Positions 35,866-46,981 of a DNA stretch of 64,000 bases are shown piece after piece. The DNA lies in contig NC_052618.1 in the NCBI RefSeq assembly GCF_016545825.1, positions 48,306,196-48,370,195 on the forward strand. The letters are read 5' to 3'. The translations under genes were made by a program, and so were the position numbers. The stretch comes from Eucalyptus grandis. Taxonomy: Eukaryota; Streptophyta; Magnoliopsida; Myrtales; Myrtaceae. Each line of letters opens with the position of its first letter. Position 1 is the first letter of the stretch. A model generated the notes under the pieces. It was not told the origin of the DNA and did no database searches. It saw only the letters and a program-made list of their open reading frames with translations.

Positions 35866-38103
35866 CGCGTGCTCTGAAATCCAAACCGACAATTGAAATT
35901 ATGACAAAGCCGGATGTAATAGATCTTGTGTGTAGAGAAAGCATGCCTGAAGTAGAATTCTCTAATATCGTGTAAAAAATGTTAAATTCAAAAGGATAGA
36001 TTATGAAGTGAAGATCCTCGTATGTACATGTGACCCTCATAAGCTTCAAATCTAGTCAACATTTTTGCTAAGTTGGGATCATATTTATGACGTCCTTAAG
36101 TCACTTGATATGATGATTTTGTGACTCAAATACGATAATCTCCCATGTAATTAATATTGGATATTTCATCTAGTCACATCACAATAATTATTTCACTGTA
36201 ATAATAATAAAAATCTTACGGATAGATTACAAGTTTGTTTCATAAGTACTCGATAGTTGCATCTATGCACCCTTGCACTTGAATTACGAAGAAATTGGTT
36301 GTTAAAACAAGAGAAAATCTAGTACTTATATCAAAACCAGTGCTTTATCATGGATTTAATGCCCTGTCGTTTTTTGAACTGTAATCGGGCATAATTTATT
36401 AGAACAAGTATAGTCAACAACTTTGTAAGGACTATATACACGGTGAATTTGGACAAAAGGAGCCCTAGTCTCAAAGGTCTAAGAGAAGGGGTATCCTAAG
36501 TTTCTGTGAATAGTAGCATCTGCTGTACTTACAAAAGAAATCCCGTTAAAAGTGACCCATGAATGGAGAGAGAGATGGCTAGGGCTCCACTCGTGTGCAG
36601 AGAATTGCTTGCAGAGCACACGTGGTGAGGTGGGGGTACATTTCTACAGAGAATAAAACCAAAGGCAAATATATGTATTCAGCTTTTTGATCCGGGGTAC
36701 GTGTGCGGAATACAGGTGACGTGGATCGTGCCGGATGAGAGCAACGTATCATGGTTTCGCTTTTGTTTTTCAATAAAGCAGCTGCTGTATTCCCAACTTT
36801 GTTCTCTTCCCTTCCAGCTTGTTGCATCTGGAACTTCATGGGATTCTGATATGATTCGAGGAGAATAATGAGGGGTTGGCGAACAAATGTTTAAGCCCGG
36901 AAGATGCATGAGATCACAGCATCGAATACAGAACATGCAACCGAAGCATCGGTCCAATTTAAACTTGAGGAAATTAAAGCGACTCGAAAGGCAGGAACTT
37001 TTGAAACAAATGCAGGAATGTAAATTGAACTGAATGAATCCCTCTAAGCTAAAGATGATTTCTTTGCACATTTCCTTATGAGCTTAAGATAACTCCTCTG
37101 AGGATCAAGGAAAGCCTCCCAAATATTCAATTCGAACAAGCAAAACCATTGAAAACCAGGTGTGGAGATAAAGGGAAGAAAATCAAAATCAAATGAAATA
37201 TTTGTGGTAGGGCAGAGTTAGGGCTTGGTTGGGCAGGTTTGCTAGTTGGAAACTCTATGAAGTGGGCAAGTACCTACAAAAATGGAGATAGGCAACATCT
37301 TGCAAAACTTTACCTTTTCATGGCCTTTCTCTTTTCTTACTTTTGTAATGGTGGGTCATACAGATTGGTTTTGTTTCCCATTTATAGTTTCGCCCTGTGC
37401 CTCTCCAATGGTCACTCATTGACTCCAGTTCCTTTTATAGACATACACGGCTGGTTTAATAAAAAGGCGTAACGGTACCATTCCGATCACATAAAAAAGT
37501 AAAAAAAAAAAACAAGGGTTTTAGTGAAGTTACTTACATTTCCTTATTTTGAAAAGTAACCAAAAAAGTCTTACAAGAGTTTCGATGAAGTTGTTTACGT
37601 TTTAGATGGAAAACATGACTTAAAGAATGAAATTTTAAGAAACTGCAACAGACGTTGATTGGTGGGTTTTAGCTAAACCTAAAAGAATCGCATCTAGCGT
37701 TTGGAGCAAAGTTGTGGGGGGCACTTGAGAATGACATGAAACTGGCCTACAATAAGGAAAATCAATAAATCCGAAATGGAATTTGATACCATTAAGTAAA
37801 ATCATGTATCCGTCGTGTATCAAGTTTGGGGGTACATTATTATTTCAATCAAATAAACTCCTCTCGATACACACATCTGCATACGGTGCTTATCGACGAT
37901 CACATGCTGCTAATAGAAATTTTTCGGGAGAAGAAACTTATGCGCTCCTTTCATGAGAAGAACTAGTGCGTCAATGTCGTGACAAATAACGCCTCATCTC
38001 TCATCTCGTTTGGATGACTTCCACTTATTGGATAATTTTTTCCTAGTTTGTTGTTGATTTATATATATGTGCGTGTGCGTGTATGGACTTTCTTGGGAAC
38101 TAA

Positions 38104-38805
38104 GGGTGCGCATGGATTTGTTTCTTTTTTTTTTGTTCCGAACAAAAACAAAAAAAAAGTGTTTCTGTTAGGAACAGTTTTTGAACAAAAGAACACGTTT
38201 GGTAACGTTTGGTCCGGGAATAAAAAATGAACGAAACACGTTTGGTAAATTTTATTATTTTTTTGTTTCTTTTAATTTTTTAAACATTTTTTTTATTTTT
38301 TATTTTTCCTTTCTTTTTATTTTTATTTTCTTCGGTCGGTCACCGACCTCCGGCGATCGGCCGACGGGGCCGGTAGCCTCGCCTAGCCATGGCGAGGCTC
38401 GCCGGCCCATGGCGAGGCCGAGCCCGGCGTGGTTGGGCGAGGCTCGGCCTCGCCCGCGCCCGCGACGCCGAGCCTCGCCGGATCCGGGCGAGGCCGAGCC
38501 TCGACGGCCGGTCGCGGCCATGGCCGAGGCCGGCGACCACCAAAATGAAAAGAAGAAAAAAAGAAGAAAAGAAGAAGAGAAGAAGAAGAGAGAGAAGAGT
38601 GATTTTTGTTCTTTTGTTCCTTCCGAGAAGTGTTTCTTTCGGGAGAAACAACTTTTTTTTGTTTCTTTTTTCGTTTCTATTTCGTTCCTGAGAAACAAAA
38701 AACAAAAAAAACAAAACGCAACCAAACGCGTTTCTTTTTGTTCCCGGAACACTTTCCGTACGAAGTGTGCCGGAAACACTTTTTGGAGTGTTTCCATGCA
38801 CGCCC
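38104..38805. mobile_element. Tourist/Harbinger-type MITE with TAA duplication, unit B only
   Basis: TAA at 38101-38103 and 38806-38808. The left end GGGTGCGCATGGATTTG pairs with the right end read inward, GGGCGTGCATGGAAACAC. Unit A has the empty site gggaaccaagttttcccc (near 23483). The core (38335-38545) is GC-rich with repeated 'gcgaggccgagcc' motifs, flanked by T-rich and A/G-rich arms. The 232- and 165-codon frames on the two strands are compositional artefacts. Confidence 0.88.
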
Positions 38806-40331
38806 TAAGTTGCCCCCACTCTTATGCTTCTAATTGTGAAGGCTTTGAGTACGAGGAGGAGATCCATAAAATAGTATAGTAGTTTAAGAGAGACGAGAGG
38901 GTAATCTCGGTTCCATAAAAAATAAGAAACGAGAAATAAATTTATGGTTGGTATCTGAAAAATTACCATTAAATCAACTGCAGCCGAGGTCGTATGCAAA
39001 GCATCTTTTCTCTATTGCCGATATACGTGGGACAAATCCATTCCTTCATAGGCCTTGACCATTATTTCGGAGAGACGCGAGTCAAGGGAAGTCAAAACTT
39101 CAAAACTCCGTCAAGGCGATGCTTCCAAAAACCCTACAGAAACGCAAAACATACAGTGGGAATTGACCCAAGAGCCGAAAGTGCTGGACACTGAGAAGTA
39201 TGCTAAAAATTAGTTCTTTAACTGTTTGGTGCAACACTGGCGAGGGTGCAAAACACGAAGTCTCCTTTCCGCGCGGTGATTTTACTCGGATGAGTCACGG
39301 CACAGTGCGAGTTATGCTCCCTGCTCACAAGTCATTTTCGCCATTTATTGCGGGGTTCTGGTGTGAACTCTTTTGAGGGGACAGCCTCATTTTCTGTAGG
39401 AAAAAGCATCGCATCGGTGAGTGCTTTGGTTCTAGAAAATCAAATCTCAGTGTTACTTAATCCCAACTCAAGAACGAGAGCTTCCGTGTACGTCGTGATT
39501 TTGATATACGATGGTTTTTCGTATGTTAGCGAATACTAACGACCGTGTTCTTGTAAGTCACGCGGCTATTAATGTACATCGTAAGACTAATGGAGTGGAG
39601 CTATTGCACGGACAAAACCGTAAGGACGTCCATGGTCCGAACAGAAAGATATGTCTTCTATGGATGGACTTTTTGCTTCAGTCATGCATCATCGCCCACC
39701 AGAAAGAACCAAGAAAAAAATTAGGACCGAATACAGCTTGCAAGACCAAATCTTGCAAACGGCGTGAGATAGAGAAAGCAAGGTGGGATCGAGCGGGGAC
39801 TTCACTCACTCCCGTGAGGTGAATTTCATGTATAAAGACATCGTTTTTGGAATGTCTTTCATCTGTTTTAGGAAAGGAGGAACACGCAACGCAAACCGAA
39901 GGGAAAATTTCTGTTTGGTTGTTGGGTCAACTTCAGGTGGTTAACCGTGATGCTCAGGTTTAATTGAATCCGTGACAGCCGCAGCCCCTAAGCTTAGAGC
40001 CCTAGCCCTTTATAGTTAAGCTTAGCTGGAGATTGAGAACGACCGAAACAGGGAAAAAAGAGTAATTGAGGAGGAGCTCCCATGATGATGGAAGGGGTTG
40101 GAGTCCCGAGAGCGTCTAGTGAATTAGGCCCTGGCTATAAGGGTTAGTTCGAGTGGAGTGTGTCCTGATGAAGCTCATGTTTTCAAGAAGTTTTCCACTG
40201 GTCTGCAATGAAAAGGAAAAAGGCTTGTCTCGGACCCGCACAAGCTCAACGCAGCATGTCACATTGGCGAGCCTTTCTTTGTCATTGCAGGGTGAGACAG
40301 CCAAGAACCCTTCAACCCCATCCTGGGTTTT

Positions 40332-40332
<1 letters not shown>

Positions 40333-40370
<38 letters not shown>
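40333..40370. repeat. GA microsatellite
   Basis: About 19 GA units. The equivalent site in unit A (27436-27449) has about seven, so the tract differs in length between the units. Confidence 0.95.
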
Positions 40371-40371
<1 letters not shown>

Positions 40372-41499
40372 ATTCCAGAGTCACTTTCAAACGTGCAAGT
40401 GTGCAATCGACCCTAGCATTGAAGCCACTCTAAATACCGTTGGATGGAATGTATTGGCGAATGGGGGATGTGCGGTGGTCAGAGATCAGTGTAAATGCGA
40501 AGAAACGGTGTGAAACTTGGTGTCTTTTGGCAAGACATCCTTAGTGCCTACATGTGCTTCGATGAATGCTCCACTCGATCCCATTAGGTTAAGTCTTAAA
40601 AAAAGCATATTAGTACTCAGAGACGAATCTTATCAATTTGATTACACCACAACAACACTTTCCAATGCCGAGAAGGGTTTGCTCTTGATCAAATGGATAT
40701 AGAAATTATGACTAGCACACTAATACCCTTGTCATGCGAGTAAGAATGTTCATGCAGCCGATATTATTAAAATTATCCGATCCAACTGTTCAAGAGGATT
40801 GAGTTGAACATCGCAATTCCTATCTCTTCGCAATAGGTCATCTTTCGATTGTATGTAAGAGCCTTTGTGAACATAATGTATGAGAAACTAAATCTCTTAA
40901 GCCATAAATTTTGTTCACGCTCCCATATGTATAAATGTTTCACTTTCAAATTCAACCGTACTAGTCAATTTCATAACATTACCCTTTGCAAATCTTTACC
41001 GCCACAAATCCATCCGCAAAATGCACATCGAGTTTCATCTAAAGCAACGGATATGATTGCATTTAAAACGGCAGAAATCAATTTTTTTTTTTTTGGTGAT
41101 GATGTCTAAGTTCTCATAAAAATCAAATTGCACAGTGATAAAAAATTGTATAACAAATGATCTTCTAGAACCCTGTTTAATACCATCAATGCAAGAAACG
41201 TATCAAGAAATTGACATAGTTACCGCACCATGATTGAAATTTGTCAGTCCGGCCATGGAGTAAACGACTCTCCCAATATTTTTGGGGACACAGGGGAGGG
41301 GGCGCAGCCAGCGAACGTGGGGCGAGCAGTTCAGACTAAGTTAAACTCTCTTTAGTAGGTGGAATACCCACCTTTTCCCCTTCCTCGGAGTCAAATTCGT
41401 CGTCCTGTTTATTTTCATTGAAAAACGAGTTCTTGAATTTCATCGAGTCATAAAAGAAAAAGATGATGCAAAAACAAAAACTGTAGAGCAGCAGCACTC

Positions 41500-41617
41500 T
41501 GTCACTGCCCCTCTCTCTCTCTCTCTGTCTCTCTCTCTTTCTAGGTTTCCGTCAAATGCAAAATCGAAACACTTACGGTTTTGCCATTTCGAGCCTCCTT
41601 CCCCCTCTGCCTCCAAA

Positions 41618-41648
<31 letters not shown>

Positions 41649-41747
41649 ACTTCTTATTATCTACCGAGATGATGACTGAGTAATAGTCCCGAACCAGAGT
41701 CTCTCTGTCAGCAAGAACTAGCGAGAGAGAGAGAGAGAGAGAGAGAA
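41500..41747 (+). promoter_or_regulatory. CT/GA-rich leader of the MYB gene
   Basis: CT microsatellites at about 41508-41541 and 41622-41648, and a GA run (about 41722-41745) directly before the ATG at 41748, mark a typical plant 5' UTR. I cannot place the transcription start. In the unit A copy most of this leader and the start codon are deleted. Confidence 0.5.
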
Positions 41748-43504
41748 ATGGCGAACAAGGGCGTCTATTTATCGGAAGCCAATGGCCACACCGTCATCGC
41801 CAGCTGCCAGTATCCCTCGATCCCGTCTCCGTCCTCGTCGTCCTCGACCGGCATTGTGAACGCGGACATGGGCTCTCTCTCTCTCGCCGCAGCCACCGCC
41901 CGCCACGGCCTCGCCGATCTCCTGGGGGCGACCACGAGCGACCCCATTGATCACCGGCGCAGGAAGGCCCACGGAAACGGCGTCAGAGAGAGCAACAGCA
42001 CGAGCGACGAGCACGACGGCGGGAGGGTCGACGGGGAAGCCGGCGGCCAGTCGAAGCTCTGCGCGAGAGGCCACTGGAGGCCCGCCGAGGACACCAAGCT
42101 CAAGGAGCTCGTCGCCCTCTACGGCCCCCAGAACTGGAACCTCATCGCAGAGAAGCTGGAGGGCAGATCAGGTAAACGCCAGGAAAAAAACATAAAGTTT
42201 CCATTTTTTTTCGTATATTAAATAGCGAAAAGATTGGATTTTCTTGGTGACGATGACGAAAAGACTGTGTCTTTTACTTTTGGGTCGTTGTCTTGGTCGT
42301 CGATGTTGGCATAGGGAAGAGCTGTAGGTTGAGGTGGTTCAACCAGTTGGACCCGAGGATCAACCGGAGGGCGTTCACGGAGGAGGAAGAGGAGAGGCTG
42401 ATGCAGGCGCACCGGGTGTACGGCAACAAGTGGGCGATGATAGCCCGGCTCTTCCCCGGGCGGACCGACAACGCCGTGAAGAACCACTGGCACGTAATCA
42501 TGGCCCGCAAGTACCGGGAACAGTCCACCGCATACCGGCGGAGGAAGCTCAGCTTGTCCCGGTCGCCGTCGTCTGGCTACGCCAGGCCGGATGAAACCCC
42601 CGCCGGCCATCGCGATCGGGACGACTACGACGACGCCCCTGCGAGGAGAGATTGCCCCGCGTCGTTCGGTAATGTGGGGGTGTCACGCTGGGCAATCGGG
42701 ACGACGGCATTCGATCATCATCATCATCATCATCAACATATTCTTGGCTTGAATAATGGGTTGAGCCCAACTAGCAATAATGGAGAAATACTGGCGGTTC
42801 AGAATGGATTTGGTTTTCTCGCTGGTGGGTCATTTGCTGTGATATTTGCAGTTTCGTTTGGTCTCCATTTTTCTTGGTTCGAGCTGTGCTTCTTTTTTCC
42901 CTCTATTTCTAGTTCGTGCTGAGTATATCTCGCGTGCATTTCTCTTCCGGTGGCCATGTCTTGTCTGTCTGATCATCTTCCATGTCCTCTTCTGTGTTAG
43001 AGCAGAAGATGGGACCGATAAAAATCTTAAGCATATGAGTACGCAGATAGAAGGAAGGTCGAGACAAAGATTTTGTGCCGATTAGTAGTGTCTTTAAATA
43101 TGATGCCTGCTTCAAATTCAAAAGGAGGAACGATCACGACTGGAGTAGAACTGAGCCACTGTTTTATAGGTCGGAACAGCAACCACGACGACACGACGGC
43201 GAGCTTGTTCCACCACCAAACGAAACCCTGCACGAACTCATACGGCGCTTGTCTCCACCCTCCCCGGTGGCCACCGCCGGCGACGACCCAGCCGTCGGAC
43301 CAGGACCGCCGCGCGGTCAGGGACCCGTACGCCCAGTGCTGTTGCTCGGACACGATCGCGTTGACGACGGCCCATCAAGTTTCGCCCTCGCCGCCGCCGC
43401 CGCCCAGGGAATGCGAAGCTCCTCCGTCGCCGCCGCAGCCGCAGCCGCAGCCGCCGCCGTCGTCGCCACCATTCATTGATTTCCTCGGGGTCGGAGCCAC
43501 GTGA
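41748..43504 (+). CDS. MYB105: R2R3-MYB transcription factor, MYB105/MYB117 (LOF) type
   Basis: Exons 41748-42171, 42315-42824 and 43086-43504 join in frame to 450 residues. Exon 1 ends in GRS-G at a GTAAAC donor. Exon 2 follows atag at 42311-42314. The third junction (G|GTGGGT to gattag|TAG) is the least certain. R2 has W110, W130 and W149. R3 has F162, W181 and W200, with the first W replaced as usual. The stretches [33 protein letters not shown] and the C-terminal [11 protein letters not shown] are typical of the MYB52/54/56/105/117 group. In Arabidopsis, MYB117 (LOF1) and MYB105 (LOF2) act in the nucleus to set lateral-organ boundaries and accessory meristems. The N-terminal ~100 residues are S/G-rich. 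A His run lies at 276-281 and a P/Q/S-rich stretch precedes the C-terminus. Without the second splice, translation would stop at 42922. The next genes, CDF and PHL8, support the MYB105 assignment by gene order. A truncated copy lies at 28620-29085. Confidence 0.9.
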
Positions 43505-44480
43505 GGGTTGGAGATCAGAAAAGAGAGGAGCTTTTTTTTTCCTTCCTTCCGAGATTGGCTGGTGGTGGGGGAATCGTCAGTGAGGACCTCAATGTGGATC
43601 TGCTCCTACATAATGGAGAGAGCCATTAGAGGTAATCTGAAAAGATTGTTTCTTGCTGGACGTGTCAGCAACCCAGAGAAAAAGCCAAATGGCACCCCCC
43701 GCCCAGAAAAAGAAAAAGAAAAAGAAAAAAAAGGAAGAACGAAAAATGAAAATGGAAAACCGAAAAGACTCGGCCTTTTGTGTTTTCTTCTATGATTCGT
43801 GTCTCTAGTCACTCCCAACCTGAACTTTCTTTGTGTTCTGTTTCTCGGACAGGGAGGCCTTAAACTTATAATTTAACTGATTAATCTGATGGCGACGCAA
43901 AGATTAAATATGTTTCTCTCGCGTCAATTCATAGTTGCAGCGTACACGAAATATTTAGAGCACATCTCGCCATTACTGTTGGGAACGATAGAGGCTTTGC
44001 TCCTCTTTTAGGTAGGTCACAGAGCTTAGGTAATCCACGGTGAGGCTCAGCTAACGTTTCTCGTTTTTGGGCATTTAGATTTCGAGGATCAGCTTTTGCC
44101 TTTGGGCCAGCATTAGCAAAGTTCCATTTCCTACGTAGGGGAGGCAAACTTCAAAGTTCTGGTCATGTAATGATAACTCGCTTCTCTTCTTCTTCTTCTT
44201 CTGCTGCTGCCGCCGCCTGATGCCATCGCCAGAGGCGCATAACTCTACTCAGCTTTGATATTTTACAAGGACCGGTGTGTCCCGAAGCTGGTCAGTGGGG
44301 ATGGTTCGAAATTCCACAGGAATAATTTTTGTGGAGTCCAGATGCCCCACCAAGAGGCAAGAGTTCTGTGAAAAGCTTCGTACACATTCCCTGGTCGCCT
44401 TTGCTCCTCTGAAACCCAACTCCACCCGAATTACCTCTGTGGCTTACGTGAGCGTGAGATCTTTTCAGTTCACGGGTCGA
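43505..44480. other. MYB 3' flank and intergenic DNA
   Basis: An A/G-rich tract (43708-43740) and AT-rich sequence. 44188-44220 is a CTT/CTG/CCG run. No gene recognised. Confidence 0.45.
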
Positions 44481-46640
44481 ACCAAATCGACCCTTAGTTT
44501 GTCCTATAAAGTTAAGCTATTTATAGAAATCAAGGGAACTATGCTTTATAGCTTAGCATATGCATCAATATGTTATCAGCAAGCTACACCGTCATGCACC
44601 TTCAAGTGGCGTTTGTCTGATGGTCATGTGAGTTTGTCGCGACCTACCCTTGGAAAAGAGAATAGGTCTAAGGAGCATTGCCTAAAGGACGGACCTAAAA
44701 CCCATAATTAGGCAATGTTTCTCCCAAAGCCCATACCTCGCACGACATTAAGGTGTTTTTAATAATTTTGCAATAAATAATCGTCACTAACTTATTGGGG
44801 TCGGTTAAGAACCGAGTGAGGTATAAAAGTGTACCTTATTTCTTACGTAACCAGAGAAGTCAGGACCGGAGACTTGATTACACTAATTAACTAATTAGTG
44901 CAATTTCGATATCTAATCTTGTTTATTTTGACAATCAAACAATCTGGATTGATTTTTAAATTTATCCACTACCATATTATATGATTATGTGGGTACGTAA
45001 TCATTAAAGTAACAATCAGTAACTAAGAAAGTATTAAATAATTACAAGGAAAAGCAATAATCTAACATTAAAAAAAGAAGAAAAATGACATTCCTAACTA
45101 GGTTAAAGGGAAATCACAATCAATATATTGAAAGTGCGCCATCATTTGATAATTTGTCTCAAAAAGGGAAATATTAGAACCCTATTGCAAGGCCCTAAGA
45201 TTTTGTTCAATTTTGAGCCCTATTTTTGTGGATGATTTTCCCACACTTTAAGAGAAAACTATTCAAAAACTAATTTTTTATAAAAAATAAAAATTCGATT
45301 TTTTTAAATATATATATTTTTGCAATTTTTATTCCGAAAATAGTAACTCGGGCCGGGCCCTCGGCCCGATGAAAATGTGGGTCGGGTAAGGACTCATGGG
45401 TTTGGGTCATGAACACTAAAAGCCTAATTGAAGAAGTGGGCTCAATGACTTAAACCCATTCGGAAAAGGGCCAAGATCAAGCCCAAATTTATCAAAGGAA
45501 AACACTTAAGCCCACTTACACTAAGATCACTTTAAAACAACTTCCAGCACGTCCGAAATAAGCCCAGCTCCGAAATTGGCCCATTTACTTGACCTATCCA
45601 CAAACTCCTTCTTAGACATGAAAATAACCTTAAACCCCATAAACTAACCTAAGCCCAACAATCGTTCAAAAAAAAAAAAAAAAACCTAAGCCCAACAACA
45701 AAATTCAGCCCGAACCAAACACAAAAATCCCCAACACAAGATATCACCAGTTATCGGACCGCCGCCCTTCAGCAACAATCCCCATCATCATTCGTTTAAA
45801 ACACATGGTCACGCCACCACTGCAAAGACCCTTCACAGAATATACCAAAACACAAAACAAAAGGCAACCAAGAACTTGGGAATATTCAAACTTGGTAGAA
45901 ATGAAACTTGACTTGAAATATATCCCACGGACTTTAGAAGCCTTATACCGCCAAAAAAAGAAAAAGAAAAAGACACATCTTTGAATCATCAGCATAAGTC
46001 GGAATCCAAGACTAAAACGAAAGGTTTTAGTTCGGGCATTCCTTCGAACACGTGGTGGACATGGATGGATAAGAAAACTTGGACCTATCTTCAGAACTCG
46101 AACTCACATTGGGACTCGAGAAAATCAACGAACAAAGCTCGAAAACAACAAATACAGGCTGTTTGAAGACAAATCCATGAATACTAGATATAGCAAGCCT
46201 CTCAATTTCATGGTCTAGCCAAAATTTGGTAAGGCAACGAAAGACTCGGAGGATGAGCGGGGGAGTCCCTACTGGCTCGGGGACGGCGGCTAGAAGACGA
46301 GCTCGAAACGAGCATAGCTATGGCCAGTCGCCTTGGTGTCTCCGAGTCAAGATCCTCGGGGCTAGGGAAGTTCGGACCGAAAGGACACTTACCGGATATG
46401 TGGGTATCAGGAAAGCAAAGTCGGGACGAGAAGGATAGCGGACCACCAATTCCAGTCGAAAGGGCCGGGCTTACGCGGGGAGGGAAAGGCTGGGCCGGGC
46501 TTGGAGGAGAAGAAGGAAAAGAAAGGGTCGGGGCCTAGGCCCACGAGGGGAAAGGAAGGAGAAGCGGGTTTCTTCTTCTTTTTTTTAAAGTATCTATTTG
46601 AGAAAAAATTAGGTGTCGACCGAGTTCCGTCGACATTCGT
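44480..46640 (-). mobile_element. LTR-retrotransposon debris, probably a degraded long LTR
   Basis: The right end on the plus strand, aaaaaattaggtgtcgac followed by gtcgaca at 46635, resembles the start of Tat/Ogre-type LTRs read on the other strand (TGTCGAC...CACCTAATTTTT). Inside are LTR-like blocks such as ggttaagaaccgagtgaggt (about 44801) and runs of 'aagcccaa' motifs (45420-45720). No gag or pol frame is seen, and I found no target duplication. The left border is a guess. Confidence 0.35.
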
Positions 46641-46981
46641 AGTTAGTCCGAGGAGAAGATGAAGAAAAGCGATTGAAAGTGAAGCAATCCTTTTTTGTGC
46701 ATGACAATAGGGAAAATATTCATGCATGCCATGTTGCCTGCTGCCCTCCGAGTTTCAACTTGAAATGGACTGGATAGATAAAAGAACATGGGGTCTAAAA
46801 TTCCGGCTCAAGCCCAGGAAAAATAGCCCGGAATCAAAGAGAAATGCCCAAATTGATGAATGTCTTCACGCGACGGAGCAGCAAAAATCTAGGAAAACAG
46901 TCTGACAAGAGAGGCATCGGCATAGCTCCCGACTTGTTTTATCATACAAATTCGAAGTTTGGGTGGATTCGTCTCTACCTC
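46641..46981. other. CDF 3' flank
   Basis: AT-balanced sequence between the LTR debris and the CDF stop codon. It should hold the CDF 3' UTR on the minus strand. No other feature seen. Confidence 0.4.

Larger units (their letters stand above)
29090..42345. repeat. Large tandem segmental duplication, unit B
   Basis: Direct repeat of unit A, beginning with sequence homologous to 12545 onward and running on into the intact MYB gene. It lacks the five unit-A insertions and the 156-bp local repeat, so it is shorter. It has its own TAA element, a longer TA microsatellite, a longer GA microsatellite and an extra segment of about 80 bp near 39525-39605. Confidence 0.93.

Noticed and set aside
38181..38879. 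232-, 165- and 153-codon frames
   Set aside because: All lie largely inside the unit-B MITE. Their K/E/F-rich translations reflect A/G and T runs.
39525..39605. About 80 extra bases in unit B relative to unit A
   Set aside because: No terminal repeats or target duplication are visible, and it could equally be a deletion in unit A.
43400..43470. GCC/GCA run as a regulatory repeat
   Set aside because: It lies inside the MYB coding exon and encodes the proline/glutamine-rich stretch.
43075..43479. Alternative 134-codon frame over the last MYB exon
   Set aside because: The neighbouring frame ends with the group-conserved [11 protein letters not shown]. This one is alanine-rich from CCG repeats and ends without any motif.
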